Part shown: piece by piece, positions 43,339 to 53,675 of the stretch | Layout of the letters: each line of letters begins with the position of its first letter | How positions within the stretch are numbered: position 1 is the stretch's first letter | DNA from: an uncultured Bacteroidota bacterium | GTDB taxonomy: Bacteria > Bacteroidota > Bacteroidia > UKL13-3 | Direction: 5' to 3' | Assembly: GCA_903850915.1 (NCBI GenBank) | Contig: CAINMV010000015.1 | Location: forward strand, 1 to 64,000 | DNA length: 64,000 bases | The notes under the pieces: generated by a model | Databases searched by the model: none | What the model saw: only the letters and a program-made list of their open reading frames with translations | Told to the model about the DNA's origin: nothing | Program-made: the position numbers and the translations under genes

Positions 43339-45908
43339 TGATACTTCGTTCGATATTTGCTATGACTTTACGACTTATAAAATGTTTTTTTTTCTTAATT
43401 GCCATCTTCTTTAAATCGGAACTAATTGGGCAGTCGTTACGTATACCGCTATCCAAATGGGAATTTAAAAACACCAACGAAACCGTGTGGATGGGCGCAG
43501 AAGTGCCGGGTTGTGTGCATCTCGATTTATTAAATAATAAAAAGATTGTAGATCCACTTTACGGAAGCAATGAAAAAGAAGTGCAGTGGATTGAGAATGA
43601 ATCGTGGGAATACCGTACTTATTTTCGTTTTGATAACAGCTACGATTCTGTGCGCCTCTGTTTCGATGGGCTTGATACCTATGCCGAAATTTTCGTGAAC
43701 AAGAAAAAAGTGTTGAAAACAGAGAATATGTTTCTTCACTATGAAGTAATGCTAAAACGCAGTGAACTAAGAGCTGAAGAAAATGAGTTGCATGTGGTAT
43801 TTACTCCGTCATTAGCACACGACGCAGTGCAAAAAAAAGCACTGAAGTTGGAGCTTCCCGGCGCTTATGCCTATACCCGAAAGGCAGCCTACAACTATGG
43901 ATGGGATTGGGGTCCAAGGCTTCTCACGTGTGGGATTTGGAAACATGCTTTTCTTCAATACGATGCTTTACCTGAAGTTATGGGTTGGAGTTTGAATCAA
44001 AAAGAGTTGACAAACGAAGAGGCGACCTTGAACTTGCAATTTCAACTAAGGCAACAAAAACATCGTATATATCAAATACAGGTGGAAGATCGAACGCATC
44101 ATCAAACACTAGTATCAACAGATATTTCAGCATCAGCGAATACAATATCAGGGGGGAAAGACATCGATAATTACACAACAATATTTAAAATAAAAAATCC
44201 CAAATTATGGTGGTGTCATGGCTATGGCGAAGCATTCATGTATGACTTCCATATTACTATTAACGCAGATGACGGCACTGTAATATTAGACACCTCAGCA
44301 CAGCTAGGGCTAAGAAACATAGCATTGATTCAGGAAAAAGAAAGTCAAGGGAAATCTTTTATGTTTCGCCTCAATGGAGTTCCGATTTTTTGCAAAGGCG
44401 CCAATTTAATACCGGTACAAAGTTATGCTTGTAACGAGCGTGATTCGCAGTATCGTAGGCTAATTGACGATGCCGTTGCCGTGAATATGAATATGCTTAG
44501 GGTTTGGGGTGGTGGTATTTATCCTGACGATTATTTTTATCGATATTGCAATGAAAAGGGAATACTCGTTTGGCAAGATTTGATGTTTTCCTGCTCCGTT
44601 TATCCAACAAATAAAGAGTTTATTAATTCTGTGAAAGAAGAGATTTCACAACAAGTAAAACGAATTGGCAATAATACATGCATCGCATTATGGTGTGGCA
44701 ATAATGAAGTAACAGAGGGATGGAATAATTGGGGTTGGCAAAAACAATTACATTACAGTTCCAATGATTCTAGCAATCTTTGGCGTATCAATAAAAATCT
44801 TTTTGAAACTATAATTCCCAATCTCATTCATAGTCAATTTCCTAACGCCAACTATTGGGCCTCGTCGCCTAGTATTGGGTGGGGCCATAAAGAGGCGATG
44901 AAAACTGGCGATATGCATTATTGGGGAGTGTGGTGGGGCATGGAGCCCTTCGAAAGTTATATTCAACACACCGGTAGGTTTATGAGTGAATATGGATTTC
45001 AGTCGCTACCAGAGATGAATTCATTGCGACGTTTTTTACCTGCTGATTCATTAACTCTAGCTTCATCCGCAATAAAAACACACCAAAAGCATCCTACCGG
45101 CTTTGAAACTATAAACACATATATGTCGAGATTGGCTGATTCGCCTAATAAACTTGAGCAATACAGCTACTTCTCGCAATACATACAAGCAGAAGGCATG
45201 CGCATTGGCATTGAAGCACATCGTCGTCAGAAACCTTATTGCATGGGAACATTATACTGGCAACTCAACGATTGCTGGCCTTCAATCTCTTGGAGTAGTA
45301 TCGATTATTATGGCCATTGGAAAAAACTCCATTACGACTTAAAACATCTTTACAATACTTTTTTACTAAGTCCATTGATACAATCGGATACAATCGCTGT
45401 TTATGTAATATCCGATTCCATACATGAGGTAAATGCAATTCTAAACTTACAATATAAGAACAAAGATGGTTTGGTGTTATATTCATCTTACGATACCATT
45501 ACAGTTGAGCCATTAAGTTCCAATATTAAAATTTTCAGATCCCTAAAATCGATGGGTGCCACCAACGAAGGATATTTTACTGCGACCTTAAAGTCGAACC
45601 AAGCCAACCTATCACAATTTTTGTTGCCTGTGGAAGACAAAAAATTCATACACACCTTAAAACCATCCAAACTTACTACCCGTTTTATTTCGATTGGCGA
45701 TCAGCATTTTTTAAAAATAAAAAACGAAGGAAGCATTGTGCGTGATATATTCTTGGCTTTTGATGATACAACGATTATTCCTGAGGAGAATTATTTTGAT
45801 TTAGAAGGTGGAGAAGAAAAACTTGTATTACTAAAAGGCTGGAACATATTGCATGGTATTCAGTTTCATTTTAATACCTTAAACGACGATATTGTTAATT
45901 ACAATTAA
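43338..45908 (+). CDS. Beta-mannosidase, GH2
   Basis: Secreted GH2 enzyme of 856 residues, probably cleaving the beta-1,4-mannose of N-glycan cores or mannans. A hydrophobic leader with LFFLIAIFFKSELIGQ precedes the N-terminal sugar-binding domain; then an Ig-like domain, and the TIM-barrel with acid/base E457 (CGNNEVTEGW) and nucleophile E551 (SEYGFQS). WNYGWDWGPRL and RVWGGGIYPDDYFY are family marks. It starts at the ATG overlapping the GH20 stop. The pair suits degradation of N-glycans (GlcNAc2-Man core), an inference from the two activities together. Confidence 0.92.
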   Translation: MILRSIFAMTLRLIKCFFFLIAIFFKSELIGQSLRIPLSKWEFKNTNETVWMGAEVPGCVHLDLLNNKKIVDPLYGSNEKEVQWIENESWEYRTYFRFDNSYDSVRLCFDGLDTYAEIFVNKKKVLKTENMFLHYEVMLKRSELRAEENELHVVFTPSLAHDAVQKKALKLELPGAYAYTRKAAYNYGWDWGPRLLTCGIWKHAFLQYDALPEVMGWSLNQKELTNEEATLNLQFQLRQQKHRIYQIQVEDRTHHQTLVSTDISASANTISGGKDIDNYTTIFKIKNPKLWWCHGYGEAFMYDFHITINADDGTVILDTSAQLGLRNIALIQEKESQGKSFMFRLNGVPIFCKGANLIPVQSYACNERDSQYRRLIDDAVAVNMNMLRVWGGGIYPDDYFYRYCNEKGILVWQDLMFSCSVYPTNKEFINSVKEEISQQVKRIGNNTCIALWCGNNEVTEGWNNWGWQKQLHYSSNDSSNLWRINKNLFETIIPNLIHSQFPNANYWASSPSIGWGHKEAMKTGDMHYWGVWWGMEPFESYIQHTGRFMSEYGFQSLPEMNSLRRFLPADSLTLASSAIKTHQKHPTGFETINTYMSRLADSPNKLEQYSYFSQYIQAEGMRIGIEAHRRQKPYCMGTLYWQLNDCWPSISWSSIDYYGHWKKLHYDLKHLYNTFLLSPLIQSDTIAVYVISDSIHEVNAILNLQYKNKDGLVLYSSYDTITVEPLSSNIKIFRSLKSMGATNEGYFTATLKSNQANLSQFLLPVEDKKFIHTLKPSKLTTRFISIGDQHFLKIKNEGSIVRDIFLAFDDTTIIPEENYFDLEGGEEKLVLLKGWNILHGIQFHFNTLNDDIVNYN

Positions 45909-45918
45909 TGGCCATACA

Positions 45919-46024
45919 GGGTTTGTCTTTATATGAAATGACCAAACCATAAATTAGCTCCGCGAAGTCATACAAAAACTTGAAGCAATTAAACGGGGGT
46001 ATTCGCGGAGTAATAACTTTTTTT
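45919..46024 (+). terminator. Two tandem hairpins after the glycosidases
   Basis: The first hairpin pairs GGTTTG (45919-45924) with CAAACC (45943-45948). The second is a 9-bp GC-rich inverted repeat, CTCCGCGAA (45958-45966) and TTCGCGGAG (46002-46010), separated by 35 nt and followed by a T7 run at 46018-46024. The second looks like an intrinsic terminator with an unusually long loop. Confidence 0.5.
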
Positions 46025-46095
46025 GCCAATTTGTTAATAAACGTGTTTTTACCTTACTATAGCTTTTGAATTCAGCTTAAGGCGGAATATAACGT

Positions 46096-46103
46096 TACCT
46101 TTG
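46096..46103 (+). promoter_or_regulatory. -7 box before T9SS gene
   Basis: TACCTTTG is a perfect TAnnTTTG match, 23 bp before the start at 46127. No ideal -33 TTG is seen. Confidence 0.5.
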
Positions 46104-46126
46104 CAAATCATTTTTATTGGATTCTC

Positions 46127-47701
46127 ATGCGGTTTTTTATTCTTTGCTTTTTGCTTTTTTTTCTACTTACAATGTTGCCTGCACAACAGGTTAAAATTCT
46201 ATTTGATGCCACAAAAGCAGAAACAGCGAACAATGCGGATTGGGTAATTGATGAAGATTTAAATAACCTTGGTTGGAATCCGAATGGCGTTACTGGTGGT
46301 GGAAGTGAGGGCAATGCACAACAAATACCTTCGCCGGTGCAAAGTGGCATTACCGCAGCTACTGCCGAAACCTATTGGAAAGGTGCGATTTCTGCCTGGG
46401 GAGTAGACTGTGTAAAAAAAGGATATTGGGTAGAAACACTTCCCTATAATGGAAACATCACCTATGGCAACACCTCAAACCTGCAGGATTTAAGTAATTA
46501 TAAAGTATTCGTTGTATGCGAACCCAATATACTGTTCACCACTTCCGAAAAAACAGCAATGCTAAACTTCGTTCAAAATGGAGGAAGTCTATTTATGGTT
46601 TCTGACCATCTCAATTCCGACCGCAATGGCGATGGTAAAGATTCGCCACAAATCTGGAACGATTTAATGAGTACCAACAGTGTTAAAACTAATCCCTTTG
46701 GTATTACCTTCGATTTACTCGACATTTCCCCAAACAGCTATAATATACCTTCGCTTCCTAACGATTCCTTGTTGCATGGGCCAATGGGTAATGTAACCCA
46801 GGCACAATGGTTCAACGGTACCTCCATGACCCTGAACACCACAGCCAATGCTTCGGTAAAAGGTGTGGTATATATTCCTGGCTCTTCGTTTGGAAGCACC
46901 GGCGTAATGGCAGCTTATGCCCGTTTTGGAAAAGGTAAGGTGGCTGCCATTGGCGATAGTTCACCCTGCGATGATGGCACTGGTGATAGTGGTGATGCTT
47001 TATATAATGGCTGGACTAACGATGCTGCTGGCAATCACGAAAGACTTATTATGAATGCTACTATTTGGCTGGCAACTAAAGACTCTACCATCGCTCTGCC
47101 GCCACCGCCAACCTTGGTAAAAGATTTGAAATTAGATTCAATACTTTCGCCTATAACCTTTAATAAAGGAAATAATACCATAGCTGTAAGAATCAAAAAT
47201 ACAGGCACCGCGACCGTTGATAGTGCCGTTGTATCCTATCAATTAAACAACAATGCAAGGGTAAACGCATCATTGGTTGGAATGCAACTAGCGCCCAATA
47301 ATATACTAAACTACACTTTCACTTTGCCACTTAATATAACAGCAGACGGAACGTATAGCTTTTGCGCAAGAATAAAGACCGCCAAAGACACGCTGCCATC
47401 CAATGATAGTATTTGTAATACGTTTAACATTACTAGCGCTGGATTAATTACAACCGAAGAAAACGGCGCTGATGTGCGTATTTACCCCAACCCAATTTAT
47501 GGTAACACATTGCATATTTTAAATCCAACCAACGAAGTACTCGATTTAAAAATTACAGATATACATGGAAAGACAATAGCGGCATATTTCAAACAAAAAA
47601 ACATCCTTGACATTTCGTTAACCGAATTACAACCAGGTATCTATTACCTTTATTGTACTTCGCGTCAAAACTCCACCATCGTGCGTTTCATAGTGCAATA
47701 G
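46127..47701 (+). CDS. T9SS-secreted protein with GATase-like domain
   Basis: A 524-residue exported protein. After the signal peptide (MRFFILCFLLFFLLTMLPAQ) there is a domain (about 21-325) with YKVFVVCEPNILFTTSEKTAMLNFVQNGGSLFMVSDH, which resembles the DUF4350/glutamine-amidotransferase-like fold, and GKVAAIGDSSPCDDGTGDSGDALY. A CARDB-like beta domain (about 330-430) and a T9SS type A sorting domain (about 450-524) complete it. The function is unknown; sugar or peptide binding is possible. It faces gcvP with a shared terminator. Confidence 0.75.
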   Translation: MRFFILCFLLFFLLTMLPAQQVKILFDATKAETANNADWVIDEDLNNLGWNPNGVTGGGSEGNAQQIPSPVQSGITAATAETYWKGAISAWGVDCVKKGYWVETLPYNGNITYGNTSNLQDLSNYKVFVVCEPNILFTTSEKTAMLNFVQNGGSLFMVSDHLNSDRNGDGKDSPQIWNDLMSTNSVKTNPFGITFDLLDISPNSYNIPSLPNDSLLHGPMGNVTQAQWFNGTSMTLNTTANASVKGVVYIPGSSFGSTGVMAAYARFGKGKVAAIGDSSPCDDGTGDSGDALYNGWTNDAAGNHERLIMNATIWLATKDSTIALPPPPTLVKDLKLDSILSPITFNKGNNTIAVRIKNTGTATVDSAVVSYQLNNNARVNASLVGMQLAPNNILNYTFTLPLNITADGTYSFCARIKTAKDTLPSNDSICNTFNITSAGLITTEENGADVRIYPNPIYGNTLHILNPTNEVLDLKITDIHGKTIAAYFKQKNILDISLTELQPGIYYLYCTSRQNSTIVRFIVQ

Positions 47702-47718
47702 TTCCAATCAAAAAAAAA

Positions 47719-47752
47719 CCAAGAACCTGAATCAATTCATTCAAGCTCTTGG
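47719..47752. terminator. Bidirectional terminator
   Basis: CCAAGA (47719-47724) pairs with TCTTGG (47747-47752), continuing through CTGAAT/ATTCA with an internal mismatch. Flanking A- and T-rich runs fit termination of both convergent genes (46127 plus, gcvP minus). Confidence 0.75.
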
Positions 47753-47783
47753 ATTGTAATTTTGTTTCTATTAGTTTGCTCGA

Positions 47784-50681
47784 CTAGCTCGCGCGTTGCC
47801 CGATAGTATCTTCAGCATACGATGCCGTTGGTGCACATGTGCATATAAGCACACGATCACCATGGGTATTATTTATACGCGCCACACTTGGCCAGAATTT
47901 ACGTTCGGAAACAAATGGCAATGGAAATGCCGCTTGTTCACGCGTATATGGATGACTCCACTCCGATGAAGTAATTACCGCCGCGGTATGTGGCGCATTT
48001 TTTAAGAAGTTATCTACTTTATCGCTTATACCATTTTCAATAGCACTAATTTCGTTACGAATAGCAATGAGAGCGTCACAGAATTTATCCAATTCGGCTT
48101 TGCTTTCACTTTCGGTAGGCTCAATCATTAACGTACCTGCAACCGGGAATGAAACTGTAGGAGCATGAAACCCATAATCCATAAGGCGTTTTGCAATGTC
48201 TTCAACCTCAACACCACTAGCCTGTTTAAAGATACGTGTATCTAAAATCATTTCATGTGCACAACGACCATTTTCTCCGGTATATAATATCTTATAGGAA
48301 TCTTTAAGGCGTGATGCTATATAGTTAGCCTTTAGGATTGCAAATTTTGTAGCTTCCGTTAATCCTTCTCCACCCATCATTTTAATGTACGCATAGCTAA
48401 TCAACAAGATGCTTGCGCTACCCCATGGTGCCGCGCTTACTGCATGTATCGCGTTAGTACCTCCTGTTTTTATAACTGCGTGTCCTGGTAGAAAAGGAAC
48501 CAAATGTTCAGCAACACAAATGGGACCAACGCCTGGACCTCCGCCTCCATGCGGGATACAAAAAGTCTTATGTAGGTTAATATGATTTACATCGGCACCA
48601 ATTTCGGCTGGCGAGGTAAGTCCAACCTGAGCATTCATATTGGCTCCATCCATATATACCTGGCCACCATATTCATGAATTAATGCGGTAATTTCTTTGA
48701 TTTCGGTTTCAAAAATACCATGTGTAGATGGATAGGTAACCATCAAGCAAGCAAGGTTATCTTTGTATTGTGCAGCTTTGGCTTTCATATCCTCCAAATC
48801 TACGTTACCGTTTTCATCGCACTTCGTTACCACCACCTTCATGCCCGCCATCACCGCGGATGCCGGATTGGTACCGTGGGCTGACGAAGGTATTAATGCA
48901 ATATTGCGATGACCTTGTCCGATGCTTTTTAGATATTCACGGATTACTAGCAAGCCGGCGTATTCACCTTGTGCACCGGCATTGGGTTGCAACGATGTGC
49001 CTGCGAATCCCGTAATTGTCGCTAAATCTTTTTCCAACTCAGCAAAAATCTCGGCATATCCAGCAGTCTGATCTACAGGGCAAAATGGATGCAAGCCATT
49101 AAATTCGGGCCAAGTAACAGGCACCATTTCCGTGGTGGCATTAAGTTTCATTGTGCAGCTGCCTAAAGAAATCATACTGTGAGCCATACTCAAATCTTTC
49201 GCCTCCAATCGTTTAATATAACGTAACATATCGTGCTCTGTATGGTATAAATTAAATACATCTTCTTGCATGTATTTCGAAGTTCGAACAAATTTAGCAT
49301 CCCAGTTTAATTCCAACCCTTCGGCTAAAGCATCTATGTTTCCGGGGGTAGATTTATTCGCTTTGCAAAAAATAGCCACAAGATCTTTTACATCTTGAAG
49401 CGTTGTTGTTTCATCGAAAGAAACACCGATATGAGAGTCGTCAAAATAACGCAAGTTAATTTCTGCTTGAACTGCCAATTCTTTAATTGTTTCTATGGCA
49501 AATTGCGCAGGAATACGCAAGGTATCAAAATACGTTTGATTCTCTGTTGTATAACCCGCATCGACAATAGCTTTAGCAAATACGCGTGTTAAGCCATGAA
49601 TTCGGGATGCTATTTTCTTCAAGCCTTCTGGTCCGTGATACACGGCATACATCGAAGCCATAATACTAAGTAGCACTTGAGCTGTGCAAATATTACTTGT
49701 TGCCTTATCTCTACGAATATGTTGCTCACGCGTTTGAAGCGCCATACGCAAAGCACGATTTCCTTGAGCGTCGATACTTACTCCAATAATTCTACCTGGC
49801 ATACTTCGCTTAAAGTCGTCTTTAGTAGCTAAGAAGGCTGCATGAGGGCCTCCATATCCTAATGGCACACCAAAACGCTGCGATGATCCCGTAACGATAT
49901 CAGCGCCAAATTCGCCTGGAGGCGTTAGCAACGTTAATGACATTAAATCTGCACCAACGCATACTTTAGCTCCAACCGAGTGAGCATGTTCTATGAAGCT
50001 GCGATAATCTTCTACAGTACCTGAGTTATTGGGATATTGTAGAAAAACACCAAAGAAGGATTCATCTAATTTTGTTTCTTTAAAATTACCTATCACGAGT
50101 TCAACACCAATCGGCTCACAACGTGTTCTTAAAATATCTAGTGTTTGAGCAAAAGTGCTTTCATCAACAAACAATTTATCGCCTTGATTTTTCAATTTCA
50201 AATCCTCCATCATGTGCATAGCTTCTGCAGCAGCAGTACCTTCATCTAGCAACGAGGCATTTGAAATCTCCATCCCTGTAAGTTCTACAATCATGGTTTG
50301 AAAGTTCAAAAGCGCCTCAAGGCGTCCTTGCGCTATCTCCGCCTGATATGGAGTATATTGCGTGTACCATCCTGGATTCTCTGTAATATTTCGAAGAATT
50401 ACCCCTGGTACATAGGTATTGTAATATCCTTGACCGAGATACTGTTTAAATACTTTATTCTTAGATGCGATTTTCTTCAGATTAATCAAAAACTGCTCCT
50501 CGCTAACAGGCGCTCCGATATTAAGCGGGGCCTTTAATCGGATACTATCCGGAATTGTTTCATTAATGAGGGCATCCACGCTGGCTGCTCCGATTATTTT
50601 CAGCATAGCTTCAGTTTCCCGAACATCAGCCCCTGTATGGCGACTACTGAACTTTTGATTGTAATTAACGTTTAATTTCAT
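47784..50681 (-). CDS. gcvP: Glycine dehydrogenase (decarboxylating), P-protein
   Basis: PLP enzyme of 965 residues that decarboxylates glycine in the cleavage system. It is the fused, long form. The Schiff-base lysine is K705 in [18 protein letters not shown]. The N-terminal half has [19 protein letters not shown], and the C-terminal half [11 protein letters not shown] and [16 protein letters not shown] chose ATG 50681 ([17 protein letters not shown]), which gives the standard length; an in-frame start at 50735 adds 18 residues. No gcvT or gcvH is in the window. Confidence 0.97.
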   Translation of the reverse strand: MKLNVNYNQKFSSRHTGADVRETEAMLKIIGAASVDALINETIPDSIRLKAPLNIGAPVSEEQFLINLKKIASKNKVFKQYLGQGYYNTYVPGVILRNITENPGWYTQYTPYQAEIAQGRLEALLNFQTMIVELTGMEISNASLLDEGTAAAEAMHMMEDLKLKNQGDKLFVDESTFAQTLDILRTRCEPIGVELVIGNFKETKLDESFFGVFLQYPNNSGTVEDYRSFIEHAHSVGAKVCVGADLMSLTLLTPPGEFGADIVTGSSQRFGVPLGYGGPHAAFLATKDDFKRSMPGRIIGVSIDAQGNRALRMALQTREQHIRRDKATSNICTAQVLLSIMASMYAVYHGPEGLKKIASRIHGLTRVFAKAIVDAGYTTENQTYFDTLRIPAQFAIETIKELAVQAEINLRYFDDSHIGVSFDETTTLQDVKDLVAIFCKANKSTPGNIDALAEGLELNWDAKFVRTSKYMQEDVFNLYHTEHDMLRYIKRLEAKDLSMAHSMISLGSCTMKLNATTEMVPVTWPEFNGLHPFCPVDQTAGYAEIFAELEKDLATITGFAGTSLQPNAGAQGEYAGLLVIREYLKSIGQGHRNIALIPSSAHGTNPASAVMAGMKVVVTKCDENGNVDLEDMKAKAAQYKDNLACLMVTYPSTHGIFETEIKEITALIHEYGGQVYMDGANMNAQVGLTSPAEIGADVNHINLHKTFCIPHGGGGPGVGPICVAEHLVPFLPGHAVIKTGGTNAIHAVSAAPWGSASILLISYAYIKMMGGEGLTEATKFAILKANYIASRLKDSYKILYTGENGRCAHEMILDTRIFKQASGVEVEDIAKRLMDYGFHAPTVSFPVAGTLMIEPTESESKAELDKFCDALIAIRNEISAIENGISDKVDNFLKNAPHTAAVITSSEWSHPYTREQAAFPLPFVSERKFWPSVARINNTHGDRVLICTCAPTASYAEDTIGQRAS

Positions 50682-50983
50682 GGGTGAAGAAGAAATAAAA
50701 GATAAGATAGTGTGCTCTATTAAAAAGCGATGCAAAAGTAAATAAAAAATAGGGAATAGATTGTCATGAATGCAGATGGAAAAGTGGCGTTAGCACCACC
50801 AAAACTAAATTAATGAAGTATCGTACAAAAAAGAGTTAAAAAGAAAGAAAACTCCATGTTTTGGATCATTAAAATTGAATTACAATTGGAAAATTTATTT
50901 CTATGGACTTAACACTATATATTTGAAAACTGCTTCCGAAAATTTCTATTTTAGAAGCTATTAATGATCTGTCATCCTAAACT
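50682..50983. promoter_or_regulatory. Divergent gap with -7 box
   Basis: The 302-bp gap between gcvP and the aminotransferase-fold gene holds TATATTTG at 50918-50925 (plus), 58 bp before the start at 50984. I see no glycine-riboswitch fold or other RNA element. Confidence 0.45.
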
Positions 50984-52465
50984 ATGAATAATTATTTCGA
51001 CGCATTTAGAAAAAACATCATTGGCATCGATCAACGAATTAAAACACCGTACCATGATGCAATAGCAATTTTATATGCTGACTGGACTGCGAGCGGGCGA
51101 GGCTACCTTCCTATTGAACAGAAGATGGTTAACGAAATAATGCCTTTCGTAGCCAATACTCATACCGATACCAATACCACAGGAATGACCATGACATATT
51201 CCTACCATAAGGCGCAGTCCATAATAAAAAACCATGTTAATGCTGGAGATGACGATATATTAATTTCATCAAATGCTGGAATGACAGGGGTGGTGAATAA
51301 ATTTCAGCGAATCTTAGGACTTAAAATTCATGAGACGTTTAAAGACGAAATTAGCATCACGGAAAACGAACGGCCCATTGTTTTTATCACCCATATGGAG
51401 CATCACTCCAACCAAACAAGCTGGCTTGAAACGATTGCCGATGTTGAGATTATCCCACCATCATCCGATGGGTTGGTTTCAGTAAAGAATTTTATTGAAT
51501 TACTTGAAAAGTATAAGCATAGAACAAGGAAAATTGCAGCCATCACCTCTTGCTCCAATGTAACAGGCATTATGACTCCCTATTTAGAAATAGCACGTGC
51601 CATACATAATGTTGGAGGACTTTGCTTTGTTGACTTTGCTTGTTCAGCACCCTATGTTACTATTGATATGCATCGTAATGATAGCGAAGGGGAATACCTC
51701 GATGCAATTTATTTCTCGCCACACAAATTCCTTGGCGGGCCAGGCAGCACTGGTATTCTTATCTTTAATCACCAGCTTTACACCAATAAAATTCCTGATG
51801 AACCAGGTGGAGGAACGGTAGATTGGACCAATCCATGGGGAGGACGAAAATATGTTGATAATATAGAAGCTCGAGAAGATGGCGGCACACCCGCGTTTTT
51901 ACAAACTATTAAGGCTGCCATGTGTTTGAAGTTGAAAGAGGAAATGGGAGTTGAGAATATTTTAAAACGAGAGCATGAAATTCTAGATATCATTTGGGAA
52001 GGACTCTCTGAAATAACGAATCTTCATATATTGGCAGAGAAACACAAAGATAGACTTGGTGTTATTTCATTTTATATCGACAACCTTCATTACAATGTTG
52101 GAGTGAAATTACTCAATGACAAATTTGGAATTCAAACGCGAGGAGGTTGTTCCTGTGCTGGTACTTATGGCCATTATCTTTTAAATGTTGATACGGAAAC
52201 ATCACGACGTATTACCACTTCCATTAGCTCGGGCGATTGCTCCGACAAGCCTGGATGGATAAGGATGTCGATCCATCCTACACATACCGACATTGAAATT
52301 AAATTTTTGATTGACGGAATTCGACAACTCGCTACTAATTTTGAAGAATGGAGTAAAGACTATAACATCAATCTTGCTATTGGAAGTATTCGATCTAAAA
52401 ACACGGAGATTGAAAAGGGCATTGAATCGGCCATTGATCATTGCTTAACAAAGGACTTTATTTAA
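50984..52465 (+). CDS. Aminotransferase class V-fold PLP enzyme
   Basis: A 493-residue PLP-dependent protein of the cysteine desulfurase/NifS-like superfamily. The Schiff-base lysine is K248 in IYFSPHKFLGGPGSTG. NTHTDTNTTGMTMTYSYHKAQ and DDDILISSNAGMTG match the cofactor-binding N-terminal part. A C-terminal RGGCSCAGTYGHYLL segment carries a cysteine pair. I recognise a long subfamily of unknown reaction, so desulfurase activity is only possible. No isc/suf genes are near. Confidence 0.8.
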   Translation: MNNYFDAFRKNIIGIDQRIKTPYHDAIAILYADWTASGRGYLPIEQKMVNEIMPFVANTHTDTNTTGMTMTYSYHKAQSIIKNHVNAGDDDILISSNAGMTGVVNKFQRILGLKIHETFKDEISITENERPIVFITHMEHHSNQTSWLETIADVEIIPPSSDGLVSVKNFIELLEKYKHRTRKIAAITSCSNVTGIMTPYLEIARAIHNVGGLCFVDFACSAPYVTIDMHRNDSEGEYLDAIYFSPHKFLGGPGSTGILIFNHQLYTNKIPDEPGGGTVDWTNPWGGRKYVDNIEAREDGGTPAFLQTIKAAMCLKLKEEMGVENILKREHEILDIIWEGLSEITNLHILAEKHKDRLGVISFYIDNLHYNVGVKLLNDKFGIQTRGGCSCAGTYGHYLLNVDTETSRRITTSISSGDCSDKPGWIRMSIHPTHTDIEIKFLIDGIRQLATNFEEWSKDYNINLAIGSIRSKNTEIEKGIESAIDHCLTKDFI

Positions 52466-52530
52466 AATCCTTTTATTCTCGACACTACGGTGCTATGACA
52501 TATTCATTATTTTGAGCGTCGAAATATCAT

Positions 52531-52538
52531 TACTTTTG
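52531..52538 (+). promoter_or_regulatory. -7 box of Crp/Fnr gene
   Basis: TACTTTTG fits TAnnTTTG, 27 bp before ATG 52566. TTTG at 52511-52514 is at a short spacing (16 bp). Confidence 0.45.
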
Positions 52539-52565
52539 TAAATGCATTGCATTATGCTCTAGTCC

Positions 52566-53162
52566 ATGAAATCCTTTTTAGAGACACTTTCGGAATACCC
52601 CATTTTATCTTCAGAGGAGATGCAATCGATATCCACGAAGGTGCACATCAAAAAAGTAGCTAAAGGCGAAATCCTTCAGAAGAAAGGTGACCTTTCAAAT
52701 CGCATTTTTTTTGTTAAAAAGGGTCTGCTTCGTAGTTATTCTATTGATGAAAACGAGAAAGAACATATCTTTATGTTTGCGTCTGAAGATTGGATTATGT
52801 CCGATCTTTCATCACATGCTTTTAATGCACCACCTGAACTTTACATCGATGCTGTTGAAGATTCAGAAATCGAAATATGTCCTCAAGATTTCTTTGTGAA
52901 TGTAGTGCTTCAACATCCTGAATTCGGATTTTCTGGTACCGACAAACTTACAAAACGCGTGGCAGTGCTGCAAAAGCGTGTCATTATGCTTATGAGCGCA
53001 TCGGCACGGGAGCGTTATGAGAATTTTCTAGAAACCTATCCTAAGATCGCACAACGCGTTCCACAACGCATGATTGCTTCATATCTTGGCATAACACCTG
53101 AGGCGCTTAGTAAAATACGTGGTGAAATGTCGCGTAGAAAAACAACGGGACTTATAATTTGA
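52566..53162 (+). CDS. Crp/Fnr-family transcriptional regulator
   Basis: A 198-residue regulator. The N-terminal cyclic-nucleotide-binding-like domain (about 10-115: KVAKGEILQKKGDLSNRIFFVKKGLLR, then DENEKEHIFMFASEDW) is followed by a long helix and a winged helix-turn-helix (about 165-195: RMIASYLGITPEALSKIRGE). No Fe-S cysteines of Fnr type are seen. It converges with paaD (13-bp gap) and is not obviously linked to it. Confidence 0.9.
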   Translation: MKSFLETLSEYPILSSEEMQSISTKVHIKKVAKGEILQKKGDLSNRIFFVKKGLLRSYSIDENEKEHIFMFASEDWIMSDLSSHAFNAPPELYIDAVEDSEIEICPQDFFVNVVLQHPEFGFSGTDKLTKRVAVLQKRVIMLMSASARERYENFLETYPKIAQRVPQRMIASYLGITPEALSKIRGEMSRRKTTGLII

Positions 53163-53174
53163 TTTCCAGGCTTC

Positions 53175-53675
53175 TTAGAAGCACTTAAAATATTCGAACG
53201 GCTGTTCACACGTATCGCAATACCAGAGTGCCTTGCAGGGTGTTGAGCCAAATCTACTTACAAGTTTTGTTTCTTGCTTTCCGCAGTGTGGACATGTAAC
53301 TTGCTTTTGTCGAGCGAAACGCAATTCACTTTCAGGCTCCTTCTCTGGAGGGGCAATACCGTGGGCACGCATTTTTTCTTTTGCCACATCGCTCATCCAA
53401 TCGGTAGTCCAAGCTGGCGAAAGCGAAATTTTTATTTCCACTTCACAGAAGCCACTACTATTCAAGGCTGTGATGATGTCATCTTTAAAAACACCCATAG
53501 CAGGGCAACCAGAATAACTTGGCGTTAATGTCACAATTACGTTTGATTCACTTATCACCTCTACATCACGAACCAAACCTAACTCTACAATGCTAAGTAC
53601 AGGAATATCGGGATCCGGAATTTCGCTGAGGAGCTCCCAAACTTTCTCTTTAGAAACGATGTTGTTGATTACCAT
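53175..53675 (-). CDS. paaD: Phenylacetyl-CoA epoxidase subunit PaaD
   Basis: A 166-residue protein with a DUF59/MIP18-like domain (about 8-100: LLSEIPDPDIPVLSIVELG, TPSYSGCPAM) and a C-terminal zinc-binding domain with CPHC (128-131), C147 and CDTC (153-156). It is needed for assembly or iron-sulfur transfer for the PaaABCE epoxidase. It overlaps paaC by 7 bp. The order paaA-B-C-D is conserved in Paa operons. Confidence 0.94.
   Translation of the reverse strand: MVINNIVSKEKVWELLSEIPDPDIPVLSIVELGLVRDVEVISESNVIVTLTPSYSGCPAMGVFKDDIITALNSSGFCEVEIKISLSPAWTTDWMSDVAKEKMRAHGIAPPEKEPESELRFARQKQVTCPHCGKQETKLVSRFGSTPCKALWYCDTCEQPFEYFKCF

Noticed and set aside
50682-50983. Possible glycine riboswitch before gcvP
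   Set aside because: No tandem aptamer-like pairing or conserved core could be found in the leader.
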